From Bartonella florencae (GTDB lineage Bacteria > Pseudomonadota > Alphaproteobacteria > Rhizobiales > Rhizobiaceae): a stretch of DNA of 64,000 nt. Location of the stretch: the NCBI RefSeq assembly GCF_000312525.1, contig NZ_HE997453.1:179483-243482 (forward strand), written 5' to 3'. The position numbers and the translations under genes are program-made. How positions within the stretch are numbered: the first letter of the stretch is position 1; the number at the start of each line of letters is the position of its first letter. Positions 30,678 through 39,658 of the stretch are shown here, piece by piece. The notes under the pieces were generated by a model. That model did not search any database. It saw only the letters and a program-made list of their open reading frames with translations, and was not told where the DNA came from.

Positions 30678-32899
30678 TGTCTGATCTTCTCCTTGAACTT
30701 TTCAGTGAAGAAATCCCTGCACGCATGCAACGAAAAGCCGCTGCTGATCTCAAGAAATGTGTGACGGATCAACTTGTAGATGCAGGTTTAACCTATAAAG
30801 CTGCCCGTGAATATTGGACACCGCGTCGACTAACATTGGACATACGAGGGCTCTCTCTAAATTCAAAAGATATCCATGAAGAACGGAGAGGACCCAGTAC
30901 AAAATCACCACAGCATGTGATTGATGGATTTCTACGCTCAACTGGGCTCCGTGATATTTCTGAAGCACATATTGCACATGATCGTAAAAAGGGTGATTTT
31001 TATATCGCTAAAATCATTAAAAAAGGGCGGTGTGCAGAAGAAATTATTGCTGATATTATACCGAATATTATTCGCAATTTCCCATGGCCAAAATCTATGC
31101 GCTGGGGAAAAGATTCAGAAAAAAGCGGAGCGCTAAAATGGATTCGCTCTTTACAGAATATTCTTTGCGTCTTCGGGCCAGAAATTGGCGCAACACACGT
31201 TATTCCCTTTACCATTGGTTCCCTTAAAAGCAATAATTTGACCTATGGCCATCGCTTCTTAAGTGACGGAGAACCACTCGAAATTCGCCGCTTTGAGGAT
31301 TATAACAGCAAACTTGAAGCCCATAAAGTCATCCTTGATGCGGAAAGGCGAAAGAATATTATTTTGGCAGATGCTCAAAATCTTTGTTTTGCAAATGGTT
31401 TAGAGCTGGTGCAAGATAATGCTCTCTTAGAGGAAGTTGCAGGTCTTGTTGAGTGGCCTGTTGTTCTTATGGGAAGTTTTGACAAATCTTTCCTTGATAT
31501 TCCTCCAGAAATTATTCGTTTAACCATTCGGACCAATCAAAAATGTTTTGTAACGAAAAAACAAGGTGAAAAAGTTCAACTTTCTCCTTATTTTGTTCTT
31601 GTTTCTAATATCCTTGCAAGCGATGAAGGTAAGGAAATTTCTAAGGGAAATAGTAAAGTCGTTCATGCCCGTCTTTCCGATGCACTCTATTTTTGGCATA
31701 CAGATCAGCATGATTTGCCCGATCTTAAAAACTTGGAATCTTCTGTAAGAAAATTTGATCTTGATTTAAAGAAACCTCTCGATCAAAGAATGGCACGACT
31801 TGATCATTTAAATGTAACTTTTCATGCCAAATTAGGTACACAAGGTGCAAGAGTAGAGCGCATCGCTGCACTCGCACAAGAAATTGCACCTTTGGTACAA
31901 ACTGATCCTCTTTTAGCAAAACGTGCTGCAATTCTTGCAAAAGCTGATTTACAATCAGAAGTTGTAGGGGAGTTTCCTGAACTGCAAGGAATCATGGGAC
32001 GAAAATATGCCCTTCTTCAAGGAGAAGATCCTCGTATAGCTGAAGCAATAGAAGATCACTATAAACCCGTAGGACCAACAGATCGTATTCCGCAAGAACC
32101 TCTTGCTATAGCAGTTGCACTGGCTGATAAAATCGACATGATTGTCTGTTTTTGGCTCATTGATGAAAAACCTACCAGCTCAAAAGATCCCTATGCATTA
32201 AGACGAGCAGCATTAGGAATCATTAGGCTTGTGCTTTCACGTGACTGGAAAATTAATCTTATACCTTTGTTTCATTTGGCAGCGAATCTTTTCTTACAAC
32301 AAACAAATAAATACAAGATATCTCAAAAAGAAGATACGCAATCGTTAACTCATCTTCTGGAAAAAACAGAATATGTTTTATCAGATCTGTTAGTTTTTTT
32401 TCATGAACGTTTAAAAATCTATCTCAAAGAGGAAGGTGCCCGTTATGATGCCCTTGAAGCAGTCTTAAATAAAGATGCTGATGATTTTTTGCTTGTCGCA
32501 CGTCACGTTGAAGCACTCATCGCTTTCATTAATACAAGTGAGGGGAACAGCTTTTTAACCGCTGTAAAGCGTACTGGAAATATTCTTGAGAATGAATTTC
32601 AAAAAGGTGCTATAATAACAAATAGTATTAACCCTGAATTCTTTATGGAAAAAGAAGAGAAACAACTCTATCAAGCAATCATTGAGACAGAAAGCAAAAT
32701 TGCCAATCACATTACTGCAACAGGCTTATCACAGACACTCAATACACTTGCGCCCCTCGGAAAAGTTATTGATATATTTTTCGAGAAAGTGTTGGTCAAC
32801 GATAAGGATGCTCGTATTCGTACTAATCGTCTTGCTCTTCTTGGACGTATCCATACAATGACACAAACAGTAGCAGACTTCTCAAAACTTGTAATTTAA
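30677..32899 (+). CDS. glyS: glycine-tRNA ligase beta subunit
   Basis: tRNA-binding subunit of glycyl-tRNA synthetase. At 740 residues it is somewhat longer than the enterobacterial protein of about 690. The N-terminal LLLELFSEEIPARMQRKA, the central WPKSMRWGKDSEKSGALKWI and RTNQKCFVTKK motifs, the HD-like segment LAKADLQSEVVGEFPELQG and the C-terminal anticodon-binding-like region are all present. Its ATG overlaps the glyQ stop. Frame is intact throughout. Confidence 0.97.
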   Translation: MSDLLLELFSEEIPARMQRKAAADLKKCVTDQLVDAGLTYKAAREYWTPRRLTLDIRGLSLNSKDIHEERRGPSTKSPQHVIDGFLRSTGLRDISEAHIAHDRKKGDFYIAKIIKKGRCAEEIIADIIPNIIRNFPWPKSMRWGKDSEKSGALKWIRSLQNILCVFGPEIGATHVIPFTIGSLKSNNLTYGHRFLSDGEPLEIRRFEDYNSKLEAHKVILDAERRKNIILADAQNLCFANGLELVQDNALLEEVAGLVEWPVVLMGSFDKSFLDIPPEIIRLTIRTNQKCFVTKKQGEKVQLSPYFVLVSNILASDEGKEISKGNSKVVHARLSDALYFWHTDQHDLPDLKNLESSVRKFDLDLKKPLDQRMARLDHLNVTFHAKLGTQGARVERIAALAQEIAPLVQTDPLLAKRAAILAKADLQSEVVGEFPELQGIMGRKYALLQGEDPRIAEAIEDHYKPVGPTDRIPQEPLAIAVALADKIDMIVCFWLIDEKPTSSKDPYALRRAALGIIRLVLSRDWKINLIPLFHLAANLFLQQTNKYKISQKEDTQSLTHLLEKTEYVLSDLLVFFHERLKIYLKEEGARYDALEAVLNKDADDFLLVARHVEALIAFINTSEGNSFLTAVKRTGNILENEFQKGAIITNSINPEFFMEKEEKQLYQAIIETESKIANHITATGLSQTLNTLAPLGKVIDIFFEKVLVNDKDARIRTNRLALLGRIHTMTQTVADFSKLVI

Positions 32900-33619
32900 A
32901 ATTTATCCCCCCTCAACTAAAAAATAATAAAATAGAACTCTTTTATTTTGGGGCACAGCTCGTTATTAAATATAAAAAACATTATGGGAAAATTTCAGCA
33001 TAAAGTTTAAAAGAATTTTAATTTGCTGTAGAATTATAATGTAAATGGTATGTTTGGGTCCCTTGCTCACTTAAGGGGATAAGATCCCTATAAGTATTAA
33101 TTTGTAAACAGTTCCATTTCTCTTCGGAAGTTGCTGCTTATCTAACCATTTGTAAATTTATCAATATAAAACATATTAATTTTACAATTATAATTTATTA
33201 TTTTATGTATTTGAATGAGAAGCTCTCACTTCAAACTCTCTTCATGGTAAACAAACCTTTTCCTATACCTCACAGAAGAAGTTGATATATAGACAAAAAC
33301 TCTTTGAAAAAAGAGTAAAATAAGTCTCTTATAAAATCACTCAATACAAGAAAAGTTAGCAATGTTTTGCCTTCATCAATAAAATGATAAAGAAAAGCTT
33401 GTATCTTCATAAAGGTAAAGAGTAGCCATTCTAGCAAATCTATCTTATTCCCTTTATGGACAAACAGAAGAGCTTAAGATTTCTCTCTTAATATTTATTT
33501 CTGAATGAAGCGTATAAACTAAATAACCGCAAGATAAATTTGGAATAAATAAAGAATCCAATCACAAAAAAGGAATCTGCTGCAAAAAATCAAACTCTTT
33601 AGCATAGCCCAAGCTATGA
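32900..33619. other. 720-base intergenic region between convergent glyS and atpF
   Basis: Very AT-rich and stop-rich in all frames, with no supported gene. It has a weak AT-only inverted repeat just after glyS (AATAAAA / TTTTATT near 32925-32950) and a short GGGAT / ATCCC hairpin near 33076-33088. It probably contains the glyS transcript end and decayed sequence. Confidence 0.5.
33603..33618 (-). terminator. possible terminator of the ATP synthase F0 operon
   Basis: On the minus strand the inverted repeat CATAGC / GCTATG with a 4-base loop begins one base after the atpF stop. A T run (GATTTTTTG) follows about 12 bases later rather than immediately, which weakens the call. Confidence 0.4.
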
Positions 33620-34114
33620 TTAATTAAGATACGTTTTCATTTTTGTGAGAGTCTCTTCACAAAGCGACTCCTTAATAAGTTCATTTGCTTTGTTAGAATC
33701 TAATTCTTTGGCAATAAGCGCACGAGCAACAGAAACTGCTAAATCAATGGCAGATGCAGAAACCATGCGTATCGCATCGGCTTCCGCTTGAGCAATTTTT
33801 TGCTCTGCCAACCTATTGCGATTCTTTACATATTCTTCTGCTTTTGTACGAGCCTCAGCAATCACAGATGCAACTTCATGCTTAGCTGCTGCGATAATTT
33901 CTTGTGCATCCTTCTCTGCTTCTGCATGTTTACGCTGATATTCAGCCAACAACTCCTGTGCCTCTTCACGAAGACGAAGAGCCTCATCAAGTTCATCTTT
34001 GATACGTTTTGCTCGCGCATCAAGATGGCTCATCGCCATTTGTGGAATTTTAAAATAGACCAAAAGAACCAAAAAAAGAACTAGCCCAACAAAAGCCCAA
34101 AAAGTATCCGTCAT
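33620..34114 (-). CDS. atpF: F0F1 ATP synthase subunit b
   Basis: Peripheral-stalk subunit linking F0 to F1. The 164-residue protein has one N-terminal membrane segment (FWAFVGLVLFLVLLVYF) followed by a long charged coiled coil (DARAKRIKDELDEALRLREE onward). AAAGGA lies 7 bases before the ATG. It is the last gene of atpI-atpB-atpE-atpF'-atpF; the presence of both b and b' is typical of alphaproteobacteria and phototrophs. F1 genes are not in this window. Confidence 0.96.
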   Translation of the reverse strand: MTDTFWAFVGLVLFLVLLVYFKIPQMAMSHLDARAKRIKDELDEALRLREEAQELLAEYQRKHAEAEKDAQEIIAAAKHEVASVIAEARTKAEEYVKNRNRLAEQKIAQAEADAIRMVSASAIDLAVSVARALIAKELDSNKANELIKESLCEETLTKMKTYLN

Positions 34115-34125
34115 TTTTGTATCCT

Positions 34126-34692
34126 TTAGTAATCCGCAGCTTTCACAACAGAATGAACAGTTTCTTTACTCACATCAACATCAATCAATTTTTTTACAAT
34201 TTCAAGAGCGACTTCTTCGGCAATTACACCAACATTTTGCATAGCTTTATCGCGTATTTTTGCGATCTTTTTTTCAGCATCTGTTAGCTTTTTCTCTAAA
34301 CTTGCTTCAATTTCCTTTCGTTCAAGTTCAGCTTTTTCTTTTATTTCCTCACCAGCAGCTTGCGCTATCACATATGCTTGAGAACGCGCTTCTGCTAATT
34401 TGCGCTCATAAGTTTCAACCACAGTATCAGCTTCCTGCTTCATACGCATTGCCTGATCTAAATCAGATGCGATTCGATCCCGACGTGTTTCAATAACACC
34501 ACCAATGCGTGGTACAATCACACGAGAAATGAAAAGATAAAAAAGCCCAAAAGAAATTATCAACCAAAAAAGATGTGAACCAAAATGCACAAAATCAAAC
34601 GGCGGAAATACACGATCTGCATGTCCTGCAGCATTCTTGATATGCCCTATTGATGTTTCAGTGGTCTGTGCATAAGCGTTGGAAACAAACAT
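34126..34692 (-). CDS. F0F1 ATP synthase subunit b'
   Basis: Second, diverged b-type stalk subunit that pairs with b. The 188-residue protein has an N-terminal leader ([14 protein letters not shown]), then a membrane segment ([18 protein letters not shown]) with the family [16 protein letters not shown] just after it, and a coiled coil rich in Glu, Lys and Ala. The longer N terminus compared with b is typical of b'. It lies 11 bases upstream of atpF and about 130 bases after atpE, with a stable hairpin in that gap. Confidence 0.95.
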   Translation of the reverse strand: MFVSNAYAQTTETSIGHIKNAAGHADRVFPPFDFVHFGSHLFWLIISFGLFYLFISRVIVPRIGGVIETRRDRIASDLDQAMRMKQEADTVVETYERKLAEARSQAYVIAQAAGEEIKEKAELERKEIEASLEKKLTDAEKKIAKIRDKAMQNVGVIAEEVALEIVKKLIDVDVSKETVHSVVKAADY

Positions 34693-34772
34693 CCTCTTTT
34701 ATCCTTCAAACAACTTAATGAAAAGTCCTTACACTGACGACAAATTACTAACGTCCCTGCTGCTAAAGCCAA

Positions 34773-34812
34773 AAGGGCATGTCTACCTCTCAAAGAAAAT
34801 CGACATACCCTT
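34773..34812 (-). terminator. intercistronic hairpin just downstream of atpE
   Basis: Read on the minus strand, AAGGGTATGTC pairs with GACATGCCCTT over 11 bp (one G-U pair) around an 18-base loop, and is followed by TT then GG. It starts 12 bases after the atpE stop, inside the operon and before atpF'. It is the strongest hairpin I found in the operon. It could act as an attenuator or 3' RNA protector that favours the high-copy c subunit over b and b'. Confidence 0.6.
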
Positions 34813-34824
34813 GCTTAGAAGTGG

Positions 34825-35055
34825 CTAAACCGCAAAAAGAAGCAACAAAGCAATGAGCAATGAAAAAATACCCAAAGCTTCTGTCACAGCAAAACCAAAA
34901 ACTAGGCGACCAAATTGACTATCAGCTGCTGATGGATTGCGTAAAGCACCAGAAAGATAGCTACCAAAAATATTTCCAAGCCCTAAAGCTGTTCCTGCCA
35001 TGCCAAAGCAAGCCAGACCAGCACCAATATATTTTGCTGCAAGCACTAATTCCAT
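34825..35055 (-). CDS. atpE: F0F1 ATP synthase subunit c
   Basis: Proteolipid forming the rotating c ring. From ATG 35055 (AAAGGAG well placed upstream) it is 76 residues, two hydrophobic helices joined by the polar loop RNP at 39-41, and the ion-binding carboxylate E59 in FAVTEALGIF. The absence of an extra sodium-site signature is consistent with proton coupling. The frame is open upstream to 35136, overlapping atpB, but the shorter start is clear. The stoichiometry of c is about ten or more per complex, and a hairpin follows the gene. Confidence 0.97.
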   Translation of the reverse strand: MELVLAAKYIGAGLACFGMAGTALGLGNIFGSYLSGALRNPSAADSQFGRLVFGFAVTEALGIFSLLIALLLLFAV

Positions 35056-35110
35056 ATTATTCTCCTTTAAAAGCGAAATTGTACCATTCGACGGAAAACC
35101 GCCAGTTTTA

Positions 35111-35899
35111 TTAATGTCCTGGATGAACTGCATCATTAAGATACATACAAGTTAAAACCGTAAAGACATAAGCTTGAAGAAATGCAACCAAAAATTCAAG
35201 AGCAGTAATCGCTACGGTCATAATAAGCGGTAAAACTGAACCGCCAATGCCTACGATTCCTACCCCAATCATTGAAACAACAAAACCAGAAAATACTTTG
35301 AGGGTAATATGACCAGCAAGCATATTAGCAAAAAGACGAAGTGAGAGACTGATGGGACGAGAGAGAAAAGAAATGACCTCAATCATCGTCACAAGAGGCA
35401 AAATCATAATAGGCACACCACTGGGGACAAACAGTTTTAAAAAACCAATTCCATGTTTATAGAAACCATAACCAATCACCGTTAAAATAACCAACATTGC
35501 CAGTGAAAAGGTGATCATAATCTGAGAAGTAACCGTATAAAAATAGGGGAAAAGACCTATAAAATTAGCAACCAAAATAAAACTAAACAGAGAAAAAACT
35601 AAAGGAAAAAATCGCATTCCCTGCACCCCAGACGATTCTCGCAAAGTTGATGCTACAAATTCATACGCTATTTCCGAAAGAGACTGCATTCGTGTGGGAA
35701 CCAACCCACGACTCGATGATGAAAGGAAAAGAAAAACTGAAGTTACAACAACTGTGGCCACTATAAAAAATGATACATTTGTAAATGAAAAATCCATATT
35801 CCCTATGGAAATCTTAATCAGTCTTGTAATCTCAAACTGATGAATAGGATCTGGAGCGTGTGATGTCACTTCAACCTCATTTATCGGACCTTTTATCAT
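35111..35899 (-). CDS. atpB: F0F1 ATP synthase subunit a
   Basis: Stator subunit with the proton half-channels. The 262-residue membrane protein contains the essential arginine R188 in [13 protein letters not shown] and the partner helix near the C terminus ([24 protein letters not shown]). The N terminus DPIHQFEI is typical of alphaproteobacterial AtpB; the preceding 17 residues come from a start that overlaps atpI by 23 bases. No better internal start is visible, so the overlap is retained. Confidence 0.97.
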   Translation of the reverse strand: MIKGPINEVEVTSHAPDPIHQFEITRLIKISIGNMDFSFTNVSFFIVATVVVTSVFLFLSSSSRGLVPTRMQSLSEIAYEFVASTLRESSGVQGMRFFPLVFSLFSFILVANFIGLFPYFYTVTSQIMITFSLAMLVILTVIGYGFYKHGIGFLKLFVPSGVPIMILPLVTMIEVISFLSRPISLSLRLFANMLAGHITLKVFSGFVVSMIGVGIVGIGGSVLPLIMTVAITALEFLVAFLQAYVFTVLTCMYLNDAVHPGH

Positions 35900-36305
35900 T
35901 GGCCCTTTTATCTTGGCGCAATACGCCTTTTTTCTCTAATTGACTGGGAGCAATATACCCCACAGACCGAAGAATACTCAATACACCAGCAGCAAATCCA
36001 AGAAAAAGAAAAAACACCAACCCCCATGGTAATGAACCTGCTATCTTGTCAAACCCCAACCCCAATACAACCCCTACAATGATACTTGCCAGAAACTCAC
36101 TAGAAAGCTTAACTGCACGTGCGATTCCACTTTGTTGCTCTCCTCTCGTATTATTATACTCCCGCTTCTTTAATGCCTGTTTACGCATTAAAGCTAAACC
36201 TAATTTCTGACTACGGCATTCCAAATCCTCTGAATGAAAACACTCTCCCTGCTCTTCTCCTTTAGCCTTATCTTCTGGCACAATGGGTTCTTTGCCCTTT
36301 GCCAT
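35877..36305 (-). CDS. atpI: ATP synthase assembly protein AtpI
   Basis: Small membrane protein that helps c-ring assembly. From ATG 36305 (AAGGAG 6 bases upstream) it is 142 residues. A long charged N-terminal part (residues 1-60, rich in Lys and Glu) is followed by two membrane segments ([20 protein letters not shown] and [20 protein letters not shown]). The family pattern of two helices with a Gly-rich turn matches AtpI. The hydrophilic extension is longer than in most AtpI proteins. It opens the F0 operon. Confidence 0.88.
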   Translation of the reverse strand: MAKGKEPIVPEDKAKGEEQGECFHSEDLECRSQKLGLALMRKQALKKREYNNTRGEQQSGIARAVKLSSEFLASIIVGVVLGLGFDKIAGSLPWGLVFFLFLGFAAGVLSILRSVGYIAPSQLEKKGVLRQDKRANDKRSDK

Positions 36306-37065
36306 CAACAGCTCCTTAGTCAAAAAGCTAGAGTGAAAATGTATTTTATCAAATTATGAGCATCATATTGTTCGCGAATTTATTCGTCAAGACGCTAAAA
36401 GGAATCTATCACAATTTATCGCAATAAATAATGTGCCTTCAATTTGATAAACCTCAATCACTCTACATCTTGCAAATAATTATCGCTAAACTTGCAGATA
36501 ATGCGTTGTTGCATCCCTTTAACAAACGATGCCCTATTCTTACTAGCATCACTCTCAAACATGTTGAAAGAACATTTTTTAGAAATAACTGGAATGTTAT
36601 ATGTTATCCATCATTCATGAATAAAAATAGTTCCCATGAGAAATTTCCAATTTAAAAGCACAAAAACAGGACTGCATCAAAACTTTAAACACGAACACTT
36701 CATCACTTTGTATAAATGCAATCAATTTAAAATCCTTCTTTTTATAAGTGAAGATTGATGGATTTTTAAAAATATTTTTGCTTTTATTTGAATAGGTTAT
36801 TTTTAAATTCGTCTTTTTGTTCAACAATTCTAGCTACAGAAAGTTTTTACAAAAATCAGCATTATAATGCGTTTTTCCTGCCTTTGATTATTACACTGGC
36901 TCTACATGAAGAATGCTTTCTTAAAAGAATTATGTCTTTGCTTTTATTCAAAGCTCATAGCTTTAAATCTGTTGAAATGATTAATTTATTTTTGCTATTC
37001 AAGTATCATAATTTATGCAATAAACTTACTTTTTAACGGGCTCTTATCGTTGAAAGAGGGAAGAA
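36306..37065. other. intergenic region of about 760 bases between atpI and der
   Basis: AT-rich gap that must include the promoter of the F0 operon near its left end. The minus strand shows a short frame ending LQDVE around 36466-36570, and the plus strand short frames, but none has a good start or recognisable motif. A small CTCTT / AAGAG inverted repeat at 37041-37058 follows the der stop. Confidence 0.5.
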
Positions 37066-38494
37066 TTATTTCTTTTTGGATCGTGCTGTAAAAGGATTGT
37101 CAGATGTGCGTAACGATATGCGAATGGGTACACCAAGCATATCAAATGTATCACGTAATCCATTGGACAGATAACGCAAATAGGATTGAGGCATGACCTT
37201 TGGTCGCGAACAAGAAAGCATAAATCCAGGAGGACGTGTTTTAACCTGTGTGATATATTTCACCTTAAGACGACGTCCCGAAATTGCAGGTGGTGGATGA
37301 TGTGCTACAACAGTTTCAAGCCATTGATTTAATTTTGCCGTAGAAATGCGACGATTCCATACACGGTGCATCGTCATGACATTTTCCATCAATTTATCAA
37401 TCCCTTGACCATATTGGCCCGATAAAGGAACTGCTCTCAAACCACGAACTTGAGGGAGAAGACGGCTACACTTTTCATGCAAATCAATCAACGTTGGCTG
37501 ACTATTTTCAATAAGATCCCACTTATTAAAAGCAATAAGTGGAACGCGCCCTTCACGAATCACAAGATCAGCAATTTGTAAATCTTGCTTTTCAAAAGGT
37601 GCAGTTGCATCAAGAACAATCACTACCACTTCTGCAAAACGAATAGCACGTAAAGTATCGGCAACAGAAAGTTTTTCTAATTTTTCTTGAATTTTTTGAT
37701 TTTCGACGCAAGCCTGCAGTATCAAAAAGTTTAATATGACGACCATGCCATTCCCAATCTACGGAAATAGAATCACGTGTAAGCCCCGCTTCAGGTCCTG
37801 TTAATAATCGCTCTTGTTTTAACATACTATTGATGAGCGTTGATTTTCCTGTATTTGGACGCCCTGCAATTGCAATCCGAATAGGCTTATGTTCATCATA
37901 AATAAGCCCTTCCTCCTGCAAATCTTCCACATCATCACCAACAGAAGCAGGCTGAACAGCACTATACTTTTCTTCATTGTTGCTTCCAAAAGCGTAATCT
38001 CTGCCAACAGCCTCTACAATTGCATCACGAAGATCGCTCAGCCCCAAACCATGTTCAGCAGATATTGGACAAGGCTCTCCTAAACCTAATGACCATGCTT
38101 CATACTCTCCCCCTTTGGCTGCTTTTGACTCAGTTTTATTAGCAACAAGTATAATTGGTTTGCCTGACTTGCGCACAAGTGAAGCAAAATTTAAATCACT
38201 CGGCGTTATTCCGCTTTTTGCATCAAACATAAATAAAACAAGATCTGCTTCATCAATAGCCGCTTTGGTCTGAGAACGCATACGGCCTTCCAGTGTATGA
38301 TCACCTGCCTCTTCCAACCCAGCCGTATCAATCACATCAAAACGCAAATCTTGAAGTTTGCCCGCATGAATACGTCGATCACGTGTAACGCCTGGCTGAT
38401 CATCAACCAACGCCAATTTTTGCCCAACCAAACGGTTAAAGAGTGTTGATTTCCCAACATTGGGGCGACCAACTATAGCAATGGTAAGGCTCAT
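37066..38494 (-). pseudogene. der: GTPase Der (EngA), reading frame broken by one base
   Basis: Der is an essential double GTPase for 50S ribosome assembly. The first frame (from ATG 38494) encodes the first GTPase domain (GRPNVGKST at residues 9-17) and the start of the second (GRPNTGKST near 210, then [10 protein letters not shown]). It then goes out of frame at a run of six T on the plus strand (37692-37697). The second frame resumes with [17 protein letters not shown] and contains the NKWD motif and the KH-like C-terminal domain to the stop at 37066. Removing one base would give an intact 475-residue protein of normal length. This may be a sequencing error, transcriptional slippage or a recent mutation; total loss of Der is unlikely to be viable. 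Confidence 0.9.
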
Positions 38495-38505
38495 AAATTT
38501 ATCCC

Positions 38506-39177
38506 TTATTTGCTATTTGCCTTGCCTTCGGCTTGCATAAGCTCAAGCATTATTCGTGCTCGATCTATAGCTTTTGATCTCAACACACCTTCTGCAAAAA
38601 TTTTCTGAAAATAATCAACAGCCTCATCAATCTTCCCTGCTTTATAGGCAGCTAAACCTAAAGCTTCCCTTGCAGACAGACGCATAGGATCAATATCATT
38701 TGCTATATCTTTGATGCGCTTTTCCACATCAGCTAAGGTCCCTGTATCAACCAAAATATAAGCAGCCCGAATTTTTGCAACTTTTCGTAAAATTTGCGGA
38801 GCTCCTTTATCAGCGGCAACAGAATCAAAAATCTCCACCGATTTTACAGCATCACCTTGTTCCATGAACAAAGAAGCCTCACGTAAACGAGCAAGAAAAG
38901 GATATCCACCAAAATGAGAGGCTTTAACAGTTTCCAATTGCTTTACGGCCTCATCAAAATGACGTGTGTCCGCAAGATCAAGACTCTTTACAAATATATC
39001 ACCAATATAACCAGCTTTCTTTATTTGCTGATAATGGTAAATTTGATAAGCAACTATCATGAGTATAAAAAGAACAGCTGCTCCAATAATTGAAAAACCA
39101 TAACGTCTCCAAAAAGCAAGAGCCTTTTCTTGACGAAATTCCGCATTCACTTCAGCAATAAAACTATCATACGACAT
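38506..39177 (-). CDS. YfgM-like tetratricopeptide membrane protein
   Basis: Bitopic inner-membrane protein of the YfgM/TPR_21 type, thought to act as a periplasmic chaperone at the Sec translocon. The 223 residues have a short N-terminal part, one membrane segment at about residues 25-45 ([20 protein letters not shown]), then TPR-like helices ([36 protein letters not shown]). It lies 11 bases upstream of der. The E. coli yfgM gene also precedes der, with bamB between them; no bamB is present here. Confidence 0.85.
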   Translation of the reverse strand: MSYDSFIAEVNAEFRQEKALAFWRRYGFSIIGAAVLFILMIVAYQIYHYQQIKKAGYIGDIFVKSLDLADTRHFDEAVKQLETVKASHFGGYPFLARLREASLFMEQGDAVKSVEIFDSVAADKGAPQILRKVAKIRAAYILVDTGTLADVEKRIKDIANDIDPMRLSAREALGLAAYKAGKIDEAVDYFQKIFAEGVLRSKAIDRARIMLELMQAEGKANSK

Positions 39178-39658
39178 ATATCATACCTTGAAAAAAGTTA
39201 CTTTATCTGTGCTTTTACGCATAAATGGACAAAGATGGTAGCCCTAATTCACTAAAAAATTTAAAATTTCTAACTCCTTCGTCTTAAATCCATGTGTACC
39301 CAAATCGCTTGGAGTTTTACAAATATACCAACCCCAAACGATGTCACGGCTTTTTGGTTCACATTACAGTTTTTTACCTCTTTAAATTTTAGAAAAATTA
39401 TCATCGCTTTAATGTCTACCATGTCACGCTTAATGATATATAATATTCAAGAGTTATTCTTCATTCTCTCCTCGTAGCTATAGGGGGTACTTTAAAAAAC
39501 TCAAAAGCAATAATTATTAATTGTTGAGTGATAATAAGGAGGCAGTTCATTAAAAAACCAAAAATCAAGCAAAGCTCTTTTCATAAATTCTCTCTTTTCA
39601 ACTTAAACCTTTATCCGATAAAAAAACTTTTGTAACCGAGACAGTTTCTAAAAACATT
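39178..39658. other. intergenic region, 480 bases
   Basis: Gap between the YfgM-like gene and the SLC13 permease, both on the minus strand, so it holds the promoter of the yfgM-der pair. A minus-strand frame around 39290-39370 is free of stops but has no start signal or recognisable motif. An AAACT / AGTTT repeat followed by a T7 run (39616-39646, read on the minus strand) could end the permease transcript. Confidence 0.45.

Noticed and set aside
37610-38494. Reading the first der frame as a separate short GTPase
   Set aside because: The frame loses homology in mid-domain right after [10 protein letters not shown], and the missing sequence continues in the next frame.
39292-39477. Possible gene remnant between the YfgM-like gene and the permease, on either strand
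   Set aside because: Stop-free for only a short stretch, with no start and no similarity that I can name.
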